DNA of 64,000 nt from Planctomycetales bacterium (GTDB lineage Bacteria; Planctomycetota; Planctomycetia; Planctomycetales; Planctomycetaceae): the NCBI GenBank assembly GCA_028285345.1, contig JANQPT010000044.1:62001-126000 (forward strand), given 5' to 3'. The first letter of the stretch is position 1. Each line of letters opens with the position of its first letter. The position numbers and the translations under genes are program-made. Below, in pieces: positions 22,700-31,832 of this stretch. Under the pieces are notes generated by a model. It saw only the letters and a list, made by a program, of their open reading frames with translations, did not search any database and had not been told where the DNA came from.

Positions 22700-23587
22700 A
22701 TGCGAGAGCAAGTATGCGTCGCGGCGATTGCCGTCGACACGCGACCGGCGGAAATCGCCGACAACCTGTCAAAGATCGACGCGTGGACCGCCCGAGCGGC
22801 GGAGGCCGGCGCTGATGTCGTTTTGTTTCAGGAATTGTCGCTGACGGGGTTCATTCCCAATCACCCGGTCGGGGACCACGACCGCTGGCTCCGCACCGCG
22901 TTGGCGGTGGCACGTGAGACGGCGCAGCCAATCGACGGCGACGCCGTTGCAAAGTTGTCAGATATCGCGAGGCAAAACAACCTGCTCGTCTCGGCGGGTA
23001 TGCTCGAAGACGCGGGAAATCTGCTCTATAACACGCAGGTGCTCGTCGGACCGGAGGGCCTGTTGGGCCGTTGGCGGAAGATGCACATTCCGATGTACGA
23101 GATGCCGTTTTATAACGGCGGCGGCGTGCCGGACGTTATCGAGACGCCGCTGGGGCGGATCGGCGTCAACATTTGCTTCGATGCGCTGATCCCCGAGTCG
23201 ACGCGGCTGTTGGCGGCGCAGAATGTGGAGCTCGTGCTATTCCCCTTCGCCGCCGACCCACCCCCGCGCACCCCGCAAGGCTGGTCCAACTGGGCCGGCA
23301 TTCCGCTCCGTGCGCGGTGTGCGGAAAACGGCATCTTCGGAGTCGCTTGCAACTACGTGGGACACGTCGAGTGCGCCGGGGCGGAGCAAAACTTCCCCGG
23401 CGGCGGCATGGCAGTTGGGCCGCGCGGCGAGATTCTAGCCGACTGGCCCTCGGAAACGGGCGAACCCGGAATGCTGGTGGTTGATCTAACTGCTGACGAT
23501 CTGCGTGCGGCGCGAGGGGAGCCTGAGTACTTGTATCGATTTCGTCGGCCGGAGTTGTATGGGGGGCTTAGCCATGAGCGTGGATGA
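22700..23587 (+). CDS. Carbon-nitrogen hydrolase (nitrilase superfamily)
   Basis: A 295-residue cytoplasmic amidohydrolase. The Glu-Lys-Cys triad is visible: Glu45 in LFQELSLTGF, Lys127 in WRKMHIP, and Cys159 in VNICFDALIPE. The length and the segments WSNWAGIPLRARCAENGIFGVACNYVGH and GGGMAVGPRGEILADWP match the N-carbamoyl or amidase branch rather than true nitrilases, but the substrate cannot be fixed. AAGGATA precedes the start by about 8 bases. It is divergent from the hybrid kinase gene. The stop overlaps the next gene by 14 bases. Confidence 0.93.
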   Translation: MREQVCVAAIAVDTRPAEIADNLSKIDAWTARAAEAGADVVLFQELSLTGFIPNHPVGDHDRWLRTALAVARETAQPIDGDAVAKLSDIARQNNLLVSAGMLEDAGNLLYNTQVLVGPEGLLGRWRKMHIPMYEMPFYNGGGVPDVIETPLGRIGVNICFDALIPESTRLLAAQNVELVLFPFAADPPPRTPQGWSNWAGIPLRARCAENGIFGVACNYVGHVECAGAEQNFPGGGMAVGPRGEILADWPSETGEPGMLVVDLTADDLRAARGEPEYLYRFRRPELYGGLSHERG

Positions 23588-23915
23588 GCGTCTCGGCGGG
23601 TACTTCGGCGACTATCGTTCTCCCGACTTGGCGGATCGATGGGAAACAACAATGCAGCAATTAGTCTTGGGCAGCACGGTCAGCGGAATCGTGGTATCGC
23701 AAGAGCAGTTTGGAGTCTTTCTCGATATTGGCGTAGCCTTCCCGGCACTGATTCTCGTGCCCAAACTCAAAGATGCAGATAAAATTCGATACACGTCAGT
23801 AGAGACTTATCCAGCGGTTGGCACGAGAGTGCAGGGCCGCATATACGTCTTTGTCGACGACATGCGACAGATTGGGATCACCCAATTGGCCAAAGAAGAA
23901 ATGTTAGGCGAATAG
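23574..23915 (+). CDS. Small protein with S1-like RNA-binding domain
   Basis: A 113-residue protein. Residues about 28-105 look like an S1/OB-fold strand set: [24 protein letters not shown], then [12 protein letters not shown] and [22 protein letters not shown], the layout of an S1 domain with its final GQIxL-like strand. The GVFLDIG motif is the strongest marker. Start chosen as ATG at 23574, overlapping the nitrilase stop by 14 bases. A role in RNA binding or translation is possible, but nothing else is shown. Confidence 0.7.
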   Translation: MSVDERLGGYFGDYRSPDLADRWETTMQQLVLGSTVSGIVVSQEQFGVFLDIGVAFPALILVPKLKDADKIRYTSVETYPAVGTRVQGRIYVFVDDMRQIGITQLAKEEMLGE

Positions 23916-23925
23916 GCTTGAGAAC

Positions 23926-24348
<423 letters not shown>

Positions 24349-24370
24349 GACATCTCATCGGATGAAGTGT

Positions 24371-24464
24371 TTTGATCGTTGGGAAGCTGGTAGATTGGGG
24401 TCGGTGAAATTGCGGCCTCTTGTGCCTGCGGCACCCTGATTGCTGACGCAATCACGGCCACCCA
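24371..24464. repeat. Solo REP right-end copy, with a relic of the RAYT 3' end
   Basis: Begins GAAATTGCGGCCTCTTGTGC and ends CACGGCCACCCA. It is nearly identical to the right REP of the RAYT unit (25477-25535). The similarity extends about 30 bases upstream and includes a GTGTTTTGA that matches the RAYT stop-codon region, so this looks like a remnant of a full RAYT unit. It lies just before the VOC gene. Confidence 0.8.
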
Positions 24465-24488
24465 TTGATCGATTTTAGGGCTTAACGG

Positions 24489-24842
24489 ATGTCTACTCCC
24501 AAATTTGCATTGCTGGTTTTGAAAACGGCGGATACGCAATTGCTGCGGGAGTTCTACGAGATGCTCGGTTTTGAATTTCAGGAAGAGCAGCATGGCGGCG
24601 GGCCTGTTCATTTTGCCGCGAAGCTTGGGGACGGTGTGTTTGAGATTTATCCGCTTACAGGAGACGATGAACGGGCGGATGCAACGACGCGGCTTGGGTT
24701 CACTGTTGCCGGTCTTGATCGGACGATGCAGCGGATCCAGGATGAAGGGGCTACTGTTTTGAAGCCTGCCGCAGAGACCAAGTGGGGGCGTCGGGCTGTG
24801 GTGCGCGATCCGGATGGTCGTTCAGTTGAGTTGTATGGATAA
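24489..24842 (+). CDS. VOC-fold (glyoxalase/bleomycin-resistance-like) protein
   Basis: A 117-residue vicinal-oxygen-chelate protein. It starts FALLVLKTADTQLLREFYEMLGFEF, with the later VRDPDGRSVELYG at the C-terminus. The metal ligands appear to be present as a C-terminal Glu in VELYG and a middle His in GGGPVHFAAK. The family includes glyoxalases, dioxygenases and drug-resistance binders, and no substrate can be inferred. It is boxed in by REP repeats on both sides (24371-24464 and 24854-24909). Confidence 0.87.
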   Translation: MSTPKFALLVLKTADTQLLREFYEMLGFEFQEEQHGGGPVHFAAKLGDGVFEIYPLTGDDERADATTRLGFTVAGLDRTMQRIQDEGATVLKPAAETKWGRRAVVRDPDGRSVELYG

Positions 24843-24853
24843 CCTCAACTAAA

Positions 24854-25535
24854 GGGTGGCCGCGATTGCGGAGCAATCGGGGTGCCGCAGGCACAAGAGG
24901 CCGCAATTTACGCGCTCAAACGGTTCTCAAGACATGCCCAATCCCAGACGGATTTACGACCGGGAACTGTACACACATTTTGTGACGTTCTCCTGCTACA
25001 ACCGGCGCAAATTGCTTGATCTGGAGATGCCGAGGAATATCGTTGTGGGCAATCTGAATGCTGCAATCCATGCTCGGGCTGCGAAGTGCGTCGGTTTTGT
25101 GATCATGACCGATCATGTGCACGCGGCTCTCTGGTTTCCGGAGCCGGGACAACTTTCGGAGTTCATCCAAACGTGGAAACGGAGGTCGAGTGAGGAGATC
25201 AATCGTTGGTATCGACGTGAAAATATTGAGTATTTCCAGAGTCTCGATGACGATCCGATTTGGCAGTCGAAGTATTATTCGTTTGAGATTTATTCGGAGT
25301 CGAAGTTGGAAGAGAAGTTGAACTACATGCATGTGAATCCCGTGAGGGCAGGGTTGGTGCAGCGTGGTGTTGAATGGAGGTGGAGTTCGGCCCGGTATTA
25401 TCTCGACGGTCGATCTGTTGGGGTGCCGATTGAGTGGGTGTTTTGACGGCTTGGGAAGTGGTAGATTGGGGACGGTGAAATTGCGGCCTCTTGTGCCTAC
25501 GGCACCCTGATTGCTGACGCAATCACGGCCACCCA
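24854..25535 (+). mobile_element. RAYT unit: transposase gene between inverted REP arms
   Basis: The left REP (24854-24909) begins GGGTGGCCGCGATTGCGGAG and ends GGCCGCAATTT; the right REP (25477-25535) is its inverted copy, ending CACGGCCACCCA. Between them is only the transposase gene 24934-25446. The arms recur at 1431-1582, 24371-24464 and 39382-39539 with no gene, which fits non-autonomous derivatives moved by this or a related transposase. Confidence 0.82.
24934..25446 (+). CDS. REP-associated tyrosine transposase (RAYT, Y1 HUH family)
   Basis: A 170-residue single-strand transposase related to IS200/IS605 TnpA. The HUH metal-binding motif is seen in MTDHVHAALWFPE (His-Val-His), preceded by YTHFVTFSCYNRRKLL. 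The catalytic Tyr is expected in the conserved segment LNYMHVNPVRAGLV, followed by EWRWSSARYYL, both strong RAYT hallmarks. Such enzymes bind REP hairpins and are thought to move them. Start chosen as ATG at 24934, outside the left REP. It appears intact. The flanking REP arms belong to the same family as solo and paired copies elsewhere in this window. Confidence 0.93.
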   Translation: MPNPRRIYDRELYTHFVTFSCYNRRKLLDLEMPRNIVVGNLNAAIHARAAKCVGFVIMTDHVHAALWFPEPGQLSEFIQTWKRRSSEEINRWYRRENIEYFQSLDDDPIWQSKYYSFEIYSESKLEEKLNYMHVNPVRAGLVQRGVEWRWSSARYYLDGRSVGVPIEWVF

Positions 25536-25582
25536 TTTTGGCTTTGGATCGATGTAAGAATCATTGCTTTAGAAAAACATCC

Positions 25583-26893
25583 ATGCGAAAAAAACGATTT
25601 CTTCGAACGATAATAATGATCGTCGCCGTGTGCGTCGCGCCGACGCTTGCCCGCGCAGAATTCCCTATGGGCGGCGGGAATCCGCAGCGGACGGGGTTTG
25701 TGGATTTGCCGGGGCCGATGACGGAACCGGAGGTTTTGTGGGAGCGGTCATTGGGGGTGGCGGGGTCGTCGAATACGCAGCCGTTGGTTGACGAAGCGGG
25801 GAATATTTACGTCACCGGGGCGCCGGAGGGGGGATTGGATCGGCCGAAAACGCAGGACCCGCGCGGGGCGCTGGTTTCGCTCGATCCGCAAGGCAAAGAG
25901 CGGTGGCGGTATGAGTATTCTTGGGATCCCAAGAAACCGGGATACGGTGGGAGCGCGTCCCTGCTCAGTATTCCGGTGCTCGCGCCTGAGAACCGGATCG
26001 TGATGGGCTTCCGGCAGGGGTGGTATCGCTGTTGGGATCGCAATACGGGTCATTTAATCTGGGAGCGGGATCTGTCGCCCGATCTGTCGCCGATCACGTC
26101 CGCCAGCAACGTCGACCGGGAGGGCAACCTCTATATTTATTGCCGCGATATTCCGGTGCTGCACAAGATCGACAGCAAAACGGGCAACCTGCTCTGGGCG
26201 CATCGGTTTGTCGACGGGGCAATCGGCAACGCCTCTTCGTCGTCGTTGTCGCACGATCAGAAGACGATTTACCATGGCCGGACGTCGCGGGGGATCGCGT
26301 ACCTGTATGCGATCAATGCGGACGACGGCAGGTTCAAATGGGCCTGGTCGCCGGAGGTTTCCAAAGGGCATTCGTTTGCGTGGTGCATTCCGGTGGTCGG
26401 TAAGGACGGCACCGTGTACATCCAAGACGAAGAGTTTGCGCATTTGTATGCGGTCACCGATCTGGGCAAACTGCACGCCCGCAAGTGGTCGTTCAAACGC
26501 GAAGGAAAGGGCGCGCCGCGATTGCCGGCGGTCGATGAGGATACGATCTACAGCAGCTTTAACGAGCCGTCACCAGCCGGGCTGGAGCCGGTGGTGTTTG
26601 CGCTGGGGCACGACGGCAAGAAGAAATGGGAGATCTATCTCGGCCAAGGCCGCGGTATCAGCGGGATGCTGGTGAACAATGACATGCTCTATTTCGGGCT
26701 GAGCGGCACCGGGAAGATTTATGGTGTCGACAAGCGGATGGGGGATGTGCGGTGGGTGAAAAAGGTGGGGCGCAACCACGGTGGGTTCAGCGAGGGACTT
26801 GCGCTGGGACCGGGCGGGGTGTTGTATGCGGGGACCGACGGGACGCCGGCGCATCCGGATGAAGCGACGGTGGTGGCGTTGAAAGCGGAATAG
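25583..26893 (+). CDS. Exported PQQ-like beta-propeller protein
   Basis: A 436-residue protein with a signal peptide (MRKKRFLRTIIMIVAVCVAPTLARA, cut near residue 25). It has repeated PQQ-like blades with the W-x-x-x-L turn signatures, for example GKERWRYEYSWD, TGHLIWERDLSPD, TGNLLWAHRFVDG and KRMGDVRWVKKVG. It is expected to form an eight-bladed propeller outside the cytoplasm. There is no evidence for a PQQ-binding dehydrogenase active site; similar planctomycete proteins have unknown roles. ATG at 25583 is the start because the signal peptide begins there. Confidence 0.85.
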   Translation: MRKKRFLRTIIMIVAVCVAPTLARAEFPMGGGNPQRTGFVDLPGPMTEPEVLWERSLGVAGSSNTQPLVDEAGNIYVTGAPEGGLDRPKTQDPRGALVSLDPQGKERWRYEYSWDPKKPGYGGSASLLSIPVLAPENRIVMGFRQGWYRCWDRNTGHLIWERDLSPDLSPITSASNVDREGNLYIYCRDIPVLHKIDSKTGNLLWAHRFVDGAIGNASSSSLSHDQKTIYHGRTSRGIAYLYAINADDGRFKWAWSPEVSKGHSFAWCIPVVGKDGTVYIQDEEFAHLYAVTDLGKLHARKWSFKREGKGAPRLPAVDEDTIYSSFNEPSPAGLEPVVFALGHDGKKKWEIYLGQGRGISGMLVNNDMLYFGLSGTGKIYGVDKRMGDVRWVKKVGRNHGGFSEGLALGPGGVLYAGTDGTPAHPDEATVVALKAE

Positions 26894-26920
26894 CGCCGCG
26901 CCGGGTATCCGGCCGCGGGA

Positions 26921-27000
26921 CCCCCGGCGGAGCCGGGGGCTGACGGGGGGCAACGATGGCGAAAAATCCATCAGCCCCCCGGCTTTGCCGGGGGGCTGAT
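26921..27000. repeat. Pair of GC-rich hairpins after the propeller gene
   Basis: Hairpin 1 (26921-26939, CCCCCGGCggaGCCGGGGG) and hairpin 2 (26970-27000), whose 14-base perfect stem ATCAGCCCCCCGGC closes over TTT, are themselves inverted copies of each other. The GGCTTTGCC loop recalls the 113-bp repeat family. It may end transcription before the Tag gene, but no U-run follows. Confidence 0.6.
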
Positions 27001-27035
27001 GTTGTATATGACATGAATTTCCAAAGGAGCGTGCA

Positions 27036-27596
27036 ATGCGGCGGCGTTGCCGATGGGCGGGTGATGATCCGTTGATGGTGGCTTATCACGATGAAGAATG
27101 GGGCGTTCCGCTGCGCGACGATCAGCAGCTGTTTGAGCTGTTGATCCTCGAAGGGGCGCAGGCGGGACTGAGCTGGCGGACGGTGCTGCACAAGCGGGAG
27201 AATTACCGTCGCGCGTTTGACGAATTCGATCCGCAAAAAATCGCCCGCTATCGGGATGCAAAAGTCCGCAAGCTGTTGGCGAACGAGGGGATCATTCGCA
27301 ACCGGCTCAAAGTCAACGCGACGATTCAAAATGCCAAATCGTATTTAGCGCTGCAAAAGGAAGGGACGTCTTTTGCGGAGTTTCTGTGGGACTTCGTTGA
27401 CGGCGAGCCGCTCGTGAACAGTTGGAAATCGCTCGAGGAAATTCCGGCGGAGACGGCAGAATCTCAGGCGATGAGCAAAGCGCTCAAGGCGCGCGGTTTC
27501 AAGTTTGTCGGCTCGACAATCTGTTATGCGTTCATGCAATCCGCGGGCATGGTCAACGACCACGAAATCAGTTGTTTTCGCTACACGCAGTTGTAG
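27036..27596 (+). CDS. tag: DNA-3-methyladenine glycosylase I
   Basis: A 186-residue DNA repair enzyme that excises 3-methyladenine in base-excision repair. The family zinc-snap residues are all present: Cys5 and His18 near the N-terminus (MRRRCRWAG, AYHDEEWGVP), and the His-Cys pair in the C-terminal NDHEISCF. The helix-hairpin-helix-like body carries EGAQAGLSWRTVLHKRENY and the GSTICYAFMQS motif. AAAGGAG seven bases before ATG is a strong ribosome site. Cytoplasmic. Confidence 0.96.
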   Translation: MRRRCRWAGDDPLMVAYHDEEWGVPLRDDQQLFELLILEGAQAGLSWRTVLHKRENYRRAFDEFDPQKIARYRDAKVRKLLANEGIIRNRLKVNATIQNAKSYLALQKEGTSFAEFLWDFVDGEPLVNSWKSLEEIPAETAESQAMSKALKARGFKFVGSTICYAFMQSAGMVNDHEISCFRYTQL

Positions 27597-27702
27597 GCGA
27601 AAGATCAAGCTGTCCCCGTTTTGCCACGTCTGATACACTGCAACACGGCAGCGTGTGCTGTGACGGAATTTGGGGCGCGACTGTGTGGAGAAGTTCTCGG
27701 GA

Positions 27703-28287
27703 ATGGCCGAAAAGAGTACCGACTTAGTCGAACGCTGGCGCGAAGGCGACGAAGACGCGGCATCGCAGTTGCACGAGCGGTATGGAGAGCGATTGGTGCA
27801 ACTGGCGCGCAAACGACTGGCCAACAAGTGGCAGGGCCGTTTCGATCCCGAAGACGTCGTGCAGTCGGTGTTTCGCACGATGTTTCGACGGACGCGGTCG
27901 GGGAGTTTCGAATTCCAGAAGGACGATGACTTCTGGAAATTGATGGTCACGATCACGTTGAACAAGGTCCGGAACAAAGTCCGCGGGAAGAAACGGGACC
28001 CGGACCGGGAGCAGAATCAGTTCGACGACGGGCTGGCGGCGATCATCTGCCGTGAACCGGGGACGCTCGACCTTGTCGTCTTTACGGACCTGCTCAAGGA
28101 GGTCCAGCGGCGACTCTCGCCGATTGAGCAGCATTTGCTGACGCTGCGTCTGGAAGGCCATACGCAGGACGAAATCGCTGAGAAAAACGAAGTCGACGTC
28201 CGCACCGTTCGCCGCCGATTGATGAAGATTCGCGAGAAGGTCGCGGAGGTTGCCGCCGATTCAGAGCGCCGCACCGACGCGACTTAG
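27703..28287 (+). CDS. ECF-type RNA polymerase sigma factor
   Basis: About 194 residues. Region 2 is visible as LVERWREGDEDAASQLHERY to PEDVVQSVFRTMFRR, and region 4 as LSPIEQHLLTLRLEGHTQDEIAEKNEVDVRTVRRRL. It belongs to the planctomycete type of ECF factors, which usually lack a linked anti-sigma gene; none is seen here. ATG at 27703 is chosen over 27670 because GGAG lies just upstream. The outer-membrane barrel-like gene is convergent to it. Confidence 0.92.
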   Translation: MAEKSTDLVERWREGDEDAASQLHERYGERLVQLARKRLANKWQGRFDPEDVVQSVFRTMFRRTRSGSFEFQKDDDFWKLMVTITLNKVRNKVRGKKRDPDREQNQFDDGLAAIICREPGTLDLVVFTDLLKEVQRRLSPIEQHLLTLRLEGHTQDEIAEKNEVDVRTVRRRLMKIREKVAEVAADSERRTDAT

Positions 28288-28344
28288 AAAAGTCTCGTCG
28301 GCGGGTCAGCTTGTTACGGCGCGGATTGCGGTTCCGGCATCAGC

Positions 28345-29547
28345 TTAAAACAGGATGCGGTATTCGAGTCTGAGGATGTCCTCGTACCAGACATCGCCGG
28401 TCACTGCTCGGCCGTAGCCGACGTAGAGCGAGTTGCGTTGGTAGTTGTAGACGCGGCCGCTTTCGCCGCCGAATCCAACGCGGACGCCGAGCTTGATGTT
28501 AAAGATCGTATCGCCGGTCGCGTCTTCGACTCCATTGGGAAAGTCCAGGTTGGTCTGATTGCCGTCGAGGACACTCCATCCCACAAATTCCGCAATGGGG
28601 GTCACGTTGTAGTCGCAAGTGCGGTGCGTGGTGTAGCCCAATCCAACACCGTACCGCAGGACATTGCCGGCGAAGTTGCTGCCGCCGGTGGGGATCCAAT
28701 CACGCAATTCGGCGAGGAGCACCGTGCGGTCGCTCAGAGCGCTGAAATAAAGCAGGCCCGGCTCCAGGGAGAAGTGGTCGGTTCCCAGTCCCTCTCGGCC
28801 GTCGCCGGTCGGCGAATAAGTTTTCAATTGGAACGTGAGGTACTCATCGTCTTCCGCGATGAACGCGTATTTGAAACCGGCGATAATGTCGCTGAAGCCG
28901 GCTTCATTGGGGTTGGCGTCGGGGTTGATGAAGCGGACGGGGAATTCACCGAAGACCGAGAACCGGTCGCTGGGCGCGAATTCGAAGTAGGGCCGAATTT
29001 CTTGGTAGTCGATGTTGGTTTCCGGGAGCAGGGGACCGCGTGCGTCGGGGGTTTGGAAACATCCGCACTTCGGATAGAAGAACTCCGCCCGGTCCGGCCG
29101 GTTGGCGCCGTAGGCGGCGTCGAAACGGAGCCGGAATTGTGTAACCGGCACGGCGAGATCGATGTAACCGCCGGGATTGTTGGCAGCGGCGACGACGTTT
29201 GTCGAGCTGGACGACAGAAATCCCTGGGCTTGCGGCATGGTTGCCGCCGGGCTCTGCATGGGTGACGAATACGGCGAGGGTTGCGAATAGGGCGAAGGTG
29301 TCATCGAGTCCGAACCGGGTGGGGGTGAACTGGGTGCACAATCGCAGGCGTGATATCCTGTTTGTTGCGTGGAGAAGAAGTCGTGGTTGAAGACCTGATG
29401 GAAGTAGGCGGAGCGAACGTTGTCGTGATCGACGGCGCTGGTGTCGGCGATGTCGCCCGCATGAAGGGCACTTCCAGACATGATGCAGACACACACAGCA
29501 CAGATTGTCTGAAGAGTTCGCTGAGCAGAAAAGTCTGTTTTTCTCAT
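28345..29547 (-). CDS. Exported outer-membrane beta-barrel-like protein
   Basis: A 400-residue protein with a signal peptide (about 1-30, ending ALHAG). A Pro/Ser/Tyr/Gln-rich low-complexity linker follows (about 70-125, repeats of SPYS and QPSPYS). The rest alternates as amphipathic strands with aromatic ends, such as FRLRFDAAYG, FSVFGEFPVRF, YLTFQLKTYS and YGVGLGYTT, and finishes in LRLEYRILF, the terminal Phe typical of outer-membrane barrels. No family name can be given with certainty; a porin- or transporter-like barrel is the best guess. Confidence 0.75.
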   Translation of the reverse strand: MRKTDFSAQRTLQTICAVCVCIMSGSALHAGDIADTSAVDHDNVRSAYFHQVFNHDFFSTQQTGYHACDCAPSSPPPGSDSMTPSPYSQPSPYSSPMQSPAATMPQAQGFLSSSSTNVVAAANNPGGYIDLAVPVTQFRLRFDAAYGANRPDRAEFFYPKCGCFQTPDARGPLLPETNIDYQEIRPYFEFAPSDRFSVFGEFPVRFINPDANPNEAGFSDIIAGFKYAFIAEDDEYLTFQLKTYSPTGDGREGLGTDHFSLEPGLLYFSALSDRTVLLAELRDWIPTGGSNFAGNVLRYGVGLGYTTHRTCDYNVTPIAEFVGWSVLDGNQTNLDFPNGVEDATGDTIFNIKLGVRVGFGGESGRVYNYQRNSLYVGYGRAVTGDVWYEDILRLEYRILF

Positions 29548-29890
29548 GGTCTTCTACCTACAACTGGTGTCCCAACCGTTCGGCGAGCTCGAAGGAGACT
29601 CGCCAATTGCTTCGGTACGCCTGCACACGTTCGCAAGCGAACTGATGAAATGGGGCCGGCGGCTGCCGAATCCAAATCAGGTTCAAATAGGTCGCTCGGC
29701 GCGAGCGGAGTCGTCGTTTGTGTAATATCAAACATTTCTTCGGCAACTTCTGAGAAGGGTCATAGCAGAAATGACGAACGTACCATCTCAAATTACGACT
29801 CGTATCAGTCGTAATTGTTGTGCGGGCGCCGCCGGTTAGTGCGCTTTGGTAATACGGGCGAACTTTGAGGATCGCCGTTGCCATGGTGCA
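29548..29890. other. Intergenic stretch with a perfect palindrome
   Basis: No convincing gene. It holds a perfect 10-base inverted repeat (AATTACGACT, loop CGTATC, AGTCGTAATT) at 29791-29816 with no U-run. It lies upstream of the barrel-protein gene and may be an operator or an RNA hairpin. Short open frames here look like chance. Confidence 0.55.
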
Positions 29891-29895
29891 CCGCG

Positions 29896-29937
29896 CAAAA
29901 AAAAGCGGGTGATCGCCGTTCAGTCGATCGCCCGCTT
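29896..29937 (-). terminator. Rho-independent terminator of the aldehyde dehydrogenase gene
   Basis: Read on the minus strand, a GC-rich stem of about 11 bp (AGCGGGCGATC pairing with GATCACCCGCT, with one mismatch) is followed by a run of eight T. It starts 40 bp beyond the dehydrogenase stop codon. Confidence 0.85.
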
Positions 29938-29977
29938 CACTATTGGATGCGAGTCGTGGAGTCCAAGTGTCTGGGAG

Positions 29978-31456
29978 CTAATCCAGATTCATGGTCACGG
30001 TTTTCAGCTCGGTGTAATTCGCCAGAGCGGCTTCGCCCAGTTCGCGTCCGATGCCGCTCATTTTGAAACCGCCAAACGGCGCGGCGGCGTCGAACACGTC
30101 GTAGCAGTTGATCCAGACGGTGCCCGCCTTGATATCGTTGGCCAAGCGGTGCGCTTTGGCGACGTCGCGCGTCCAGACCGCTGCGGCGAGTCCATAGAAC
30201 GTGTTGTTGGCCCGCTCGGTGACTTCGTCGAGCGACTTAAAGGGCAATATGCTCAGCACCGGGCCGAAGATTTCATCTTTGGCGATCGGCATCTCGTCGG
30301 TCACATTGTCAAAGATCGTTGGCTCGACGAAGAATCCTCGGTCGCCGAAACGGGAACCGCCCGTTACACAGTGCGCGCCGGAGGCATTACCCTGCTCGAT
30401 GTAACTTAGAATCTTGTCGAACTGCGCTTTGTCGACTTGTGGACCTTGCGTGGTGCACGGATCAAACGGATCGCCCAGCTTGCGATCCTTCGCCCGCTGG
30501 ATGAGTTTCTCGACAAACTGTTCATGCACCGACTCTTCCACAAACAAGCGGCTGCCGGCACAACAGCATTGGCCTTGATTGAAGAACAGTCCCAATTCGG
30601 CGCCCGCCGCAGCGGCGTCCAAATCGGCGTCGGCAAAGATCACGTTGGGGCTTTTGCCGCCCAATTCAAACGTGAGCCGTTTGAGCGTCTGCGCGGCGTC
30701 CTTCATGATGATCTGTGCGGTCAGGTGTTCGCCGGTGAATGCGATCTTGTCCACTTCGCGATGCTTGACCAGCGACGCGCCCGCCGTTGGCCCGTAACCA
30801 GGAACGATATTGATCACGCCGTCGGGGAAGCCGGCTTCCTGAGCCAGTTCACCCAGCCGCAAACAGGTGAGCGGGGTTTGCTCGGCCGGTTTCATCACGA
30901 TCGTGCAGCCGGCGGCCAAGGCGGGGCCCCATTTCCAAGCGACCATCAGCAGCGGAAAGTTCCAGGGAATGATCTGACCCGCCACACCAAGCGGTTCGCG
31001 GCGGGTGTAACAGAAATAGTCGCCGCGGATGGGAATCGTTTGCCCATGAATCTTGTCGGCCCAGCCGGCATAGTACCGCAGACAGTCGATCACCAGCGGC
31101 AGGTCGGCGGCGCGGCTGTCGCTGATCGGTTTGCCGTTGTCGAGTGTTTCGAGCGCTGCCAACTCGTCGAAGTTTTGCTCGACCAGATCGGCCAACCGGT
31201 TGAGCAGTGCGCCGCGATCGCGGGCGTCCATGTTTTTCCAGGGTCCGCTTTCAAAAGCCCGCCGGGCCGCTTGTGCCGCACGGTCGATGTCGGCCGCGTC
31301 CCCTTCGGCAACGTCGGCGATTTTTTCTTCCGTGGCGGGATTGAAGGTCGCAAACGTCTTTCCGCTCGCGGCATCACACCACTGCCCGTCGATGAGCATT
31401 TGCGTCTGTCGGACTGCGGGAGCTGTGTAGACTTCTTCGGTTGTTGTGGTCGCCAT
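29978..31456 (-). CDS. NAD-dependent aldehyde dehydrogenase
   Basis: A 492-residue cytoplasmic enzyme oxidising an aldehyde to the acid. The conserved Glu motif is [18 protein letters not shown], and the catalytic Cys lies in [18 protein letters not shown]. The NAD-binding region and [13 protein letters not shown] near the C-terminus match class 1/2 enzymes (betaine or retinal dehydrogenase-like). The start is ATG at 31456, preceded by GGAGG at 10 bases; an upstream frame extension is not expected to be translated. It has its own terminator. The substrate cannot be fixed from sequence. Confidence 0.94.
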   Translation of the reverse strand: MATTTTEEVYTAPAVRQTQMLIDGQWCDAASGKTFATFNPATEEKIADVAEGDAADIDRAAQAARRAFESGPWKNMDARDRGALLNRLADLVEQNFDELAALETLDNGKPISDSRAADLPLVIDCLRYYAGWADKIHGQTIPIRGDYFCYTRREPLGVAGQIIPWNFPLLMVAWKWGPALAAGCTIVMKPAEQTPLTCLRLGELAQEAGFPDGVINIVPGYGPTAGASLVKHREVDKIAFTGEHLTAQIIMKDAAQTLKRLTFELGGKSPNVIFADADLDAAAAGAELGLFFNQGQCCCAGSRLFVEESVHEQFVEKLIQRAKDRKLGDPFDPCTTQGPQVDKAQFDKILSYIEQGNASGAHCVTGGSRFGDRGFFVEPTIFDNVTDEMPIAKDEIFGPVLSILPFKSLDEVTERANNTFYGLAAAVWTRDVAKAHRLANDIKAGTVWINCYDVFDAAAPFGGFKMSGIGRELGEAALANYTELKTVTMNLD

Positions 31457-31832
31457 AATCGCCGTAACCTCCAATAGAGATGCCCGATAAAGGCGATCAG
31501 CCGGGTCGGCCGATCGGTGATCTGCTGGGGGAATTGTATCAGCGAGAGATAGCGGCGGGTAGGTTGCGGAATCAAGAATCGTTTTGTGCGAGATGCGATT
31601 GCGGCAGGGTGATCCAAAAAACAATGGCCGGTACAATCCAAGCCGACGGCTTTGCCGTCGCTGGGGGCGTCCCGGGTTGGAAGACTGAGCCAATGATTGA
31701 GAACGTCATCGAGTGCATTGCCCAATGCGACGGCGGAGCCGTCGGCTTGGTGCGGCCGATCTTTAAATATGTTGGCAAGCTCCCGCGGCATGACGTATTG
31801 CGCCATCGCGTGACGGACGTCGCGGAATCGTA
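31457..31832. other. Intergenic stretch containing a 113-bp repeat
   Basis: 376 bp between the dehydrogenase start and the end of the seven-gene membrane-protein run. It holds the CCAAGCCGACGG repeat (31638-31750). No further gene or RNA is visible, and no clear terminator follows the seven-gene run. Confidence 0.6.
31638..31750. repeat. 113-bp paired inverted repeat (CCAAGCCGACGG family), copy 2
   Basis: Arms CCAAGCCGACGGCTTTGCCG (31638-31660) and CGACGGCGGAGCCGTCGG (31728-31750) match copy 1 at 10735-10847 exactly, and total length is also 113 bp. The interior differs more, with short conserved pieces such as GCGTCCC, AGCCAATGA/AGCAATGGA and CGTCA. Confidence 0.8.

Noticed and set aside
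29558..29884. 108-residue minus-strand frame in the 430-bp gap
   Set aside because: No motif and no ribosome site, and the region carries a palindrome; treated as intergenic.
30437..31477. A 346-residue plus-strand frame
   Set aside because: Antisense to the aldehyde dehydrogenase; the dehydrogenase has its catalytic motifs, ribosome site and terminator.
31457..31693. N-terminal extension of the aldehyde dehydrogenase
   Set aside because: It would translate through the 113-bp repeat; GGAGG lies before ATG 31456, where family similarity begins.
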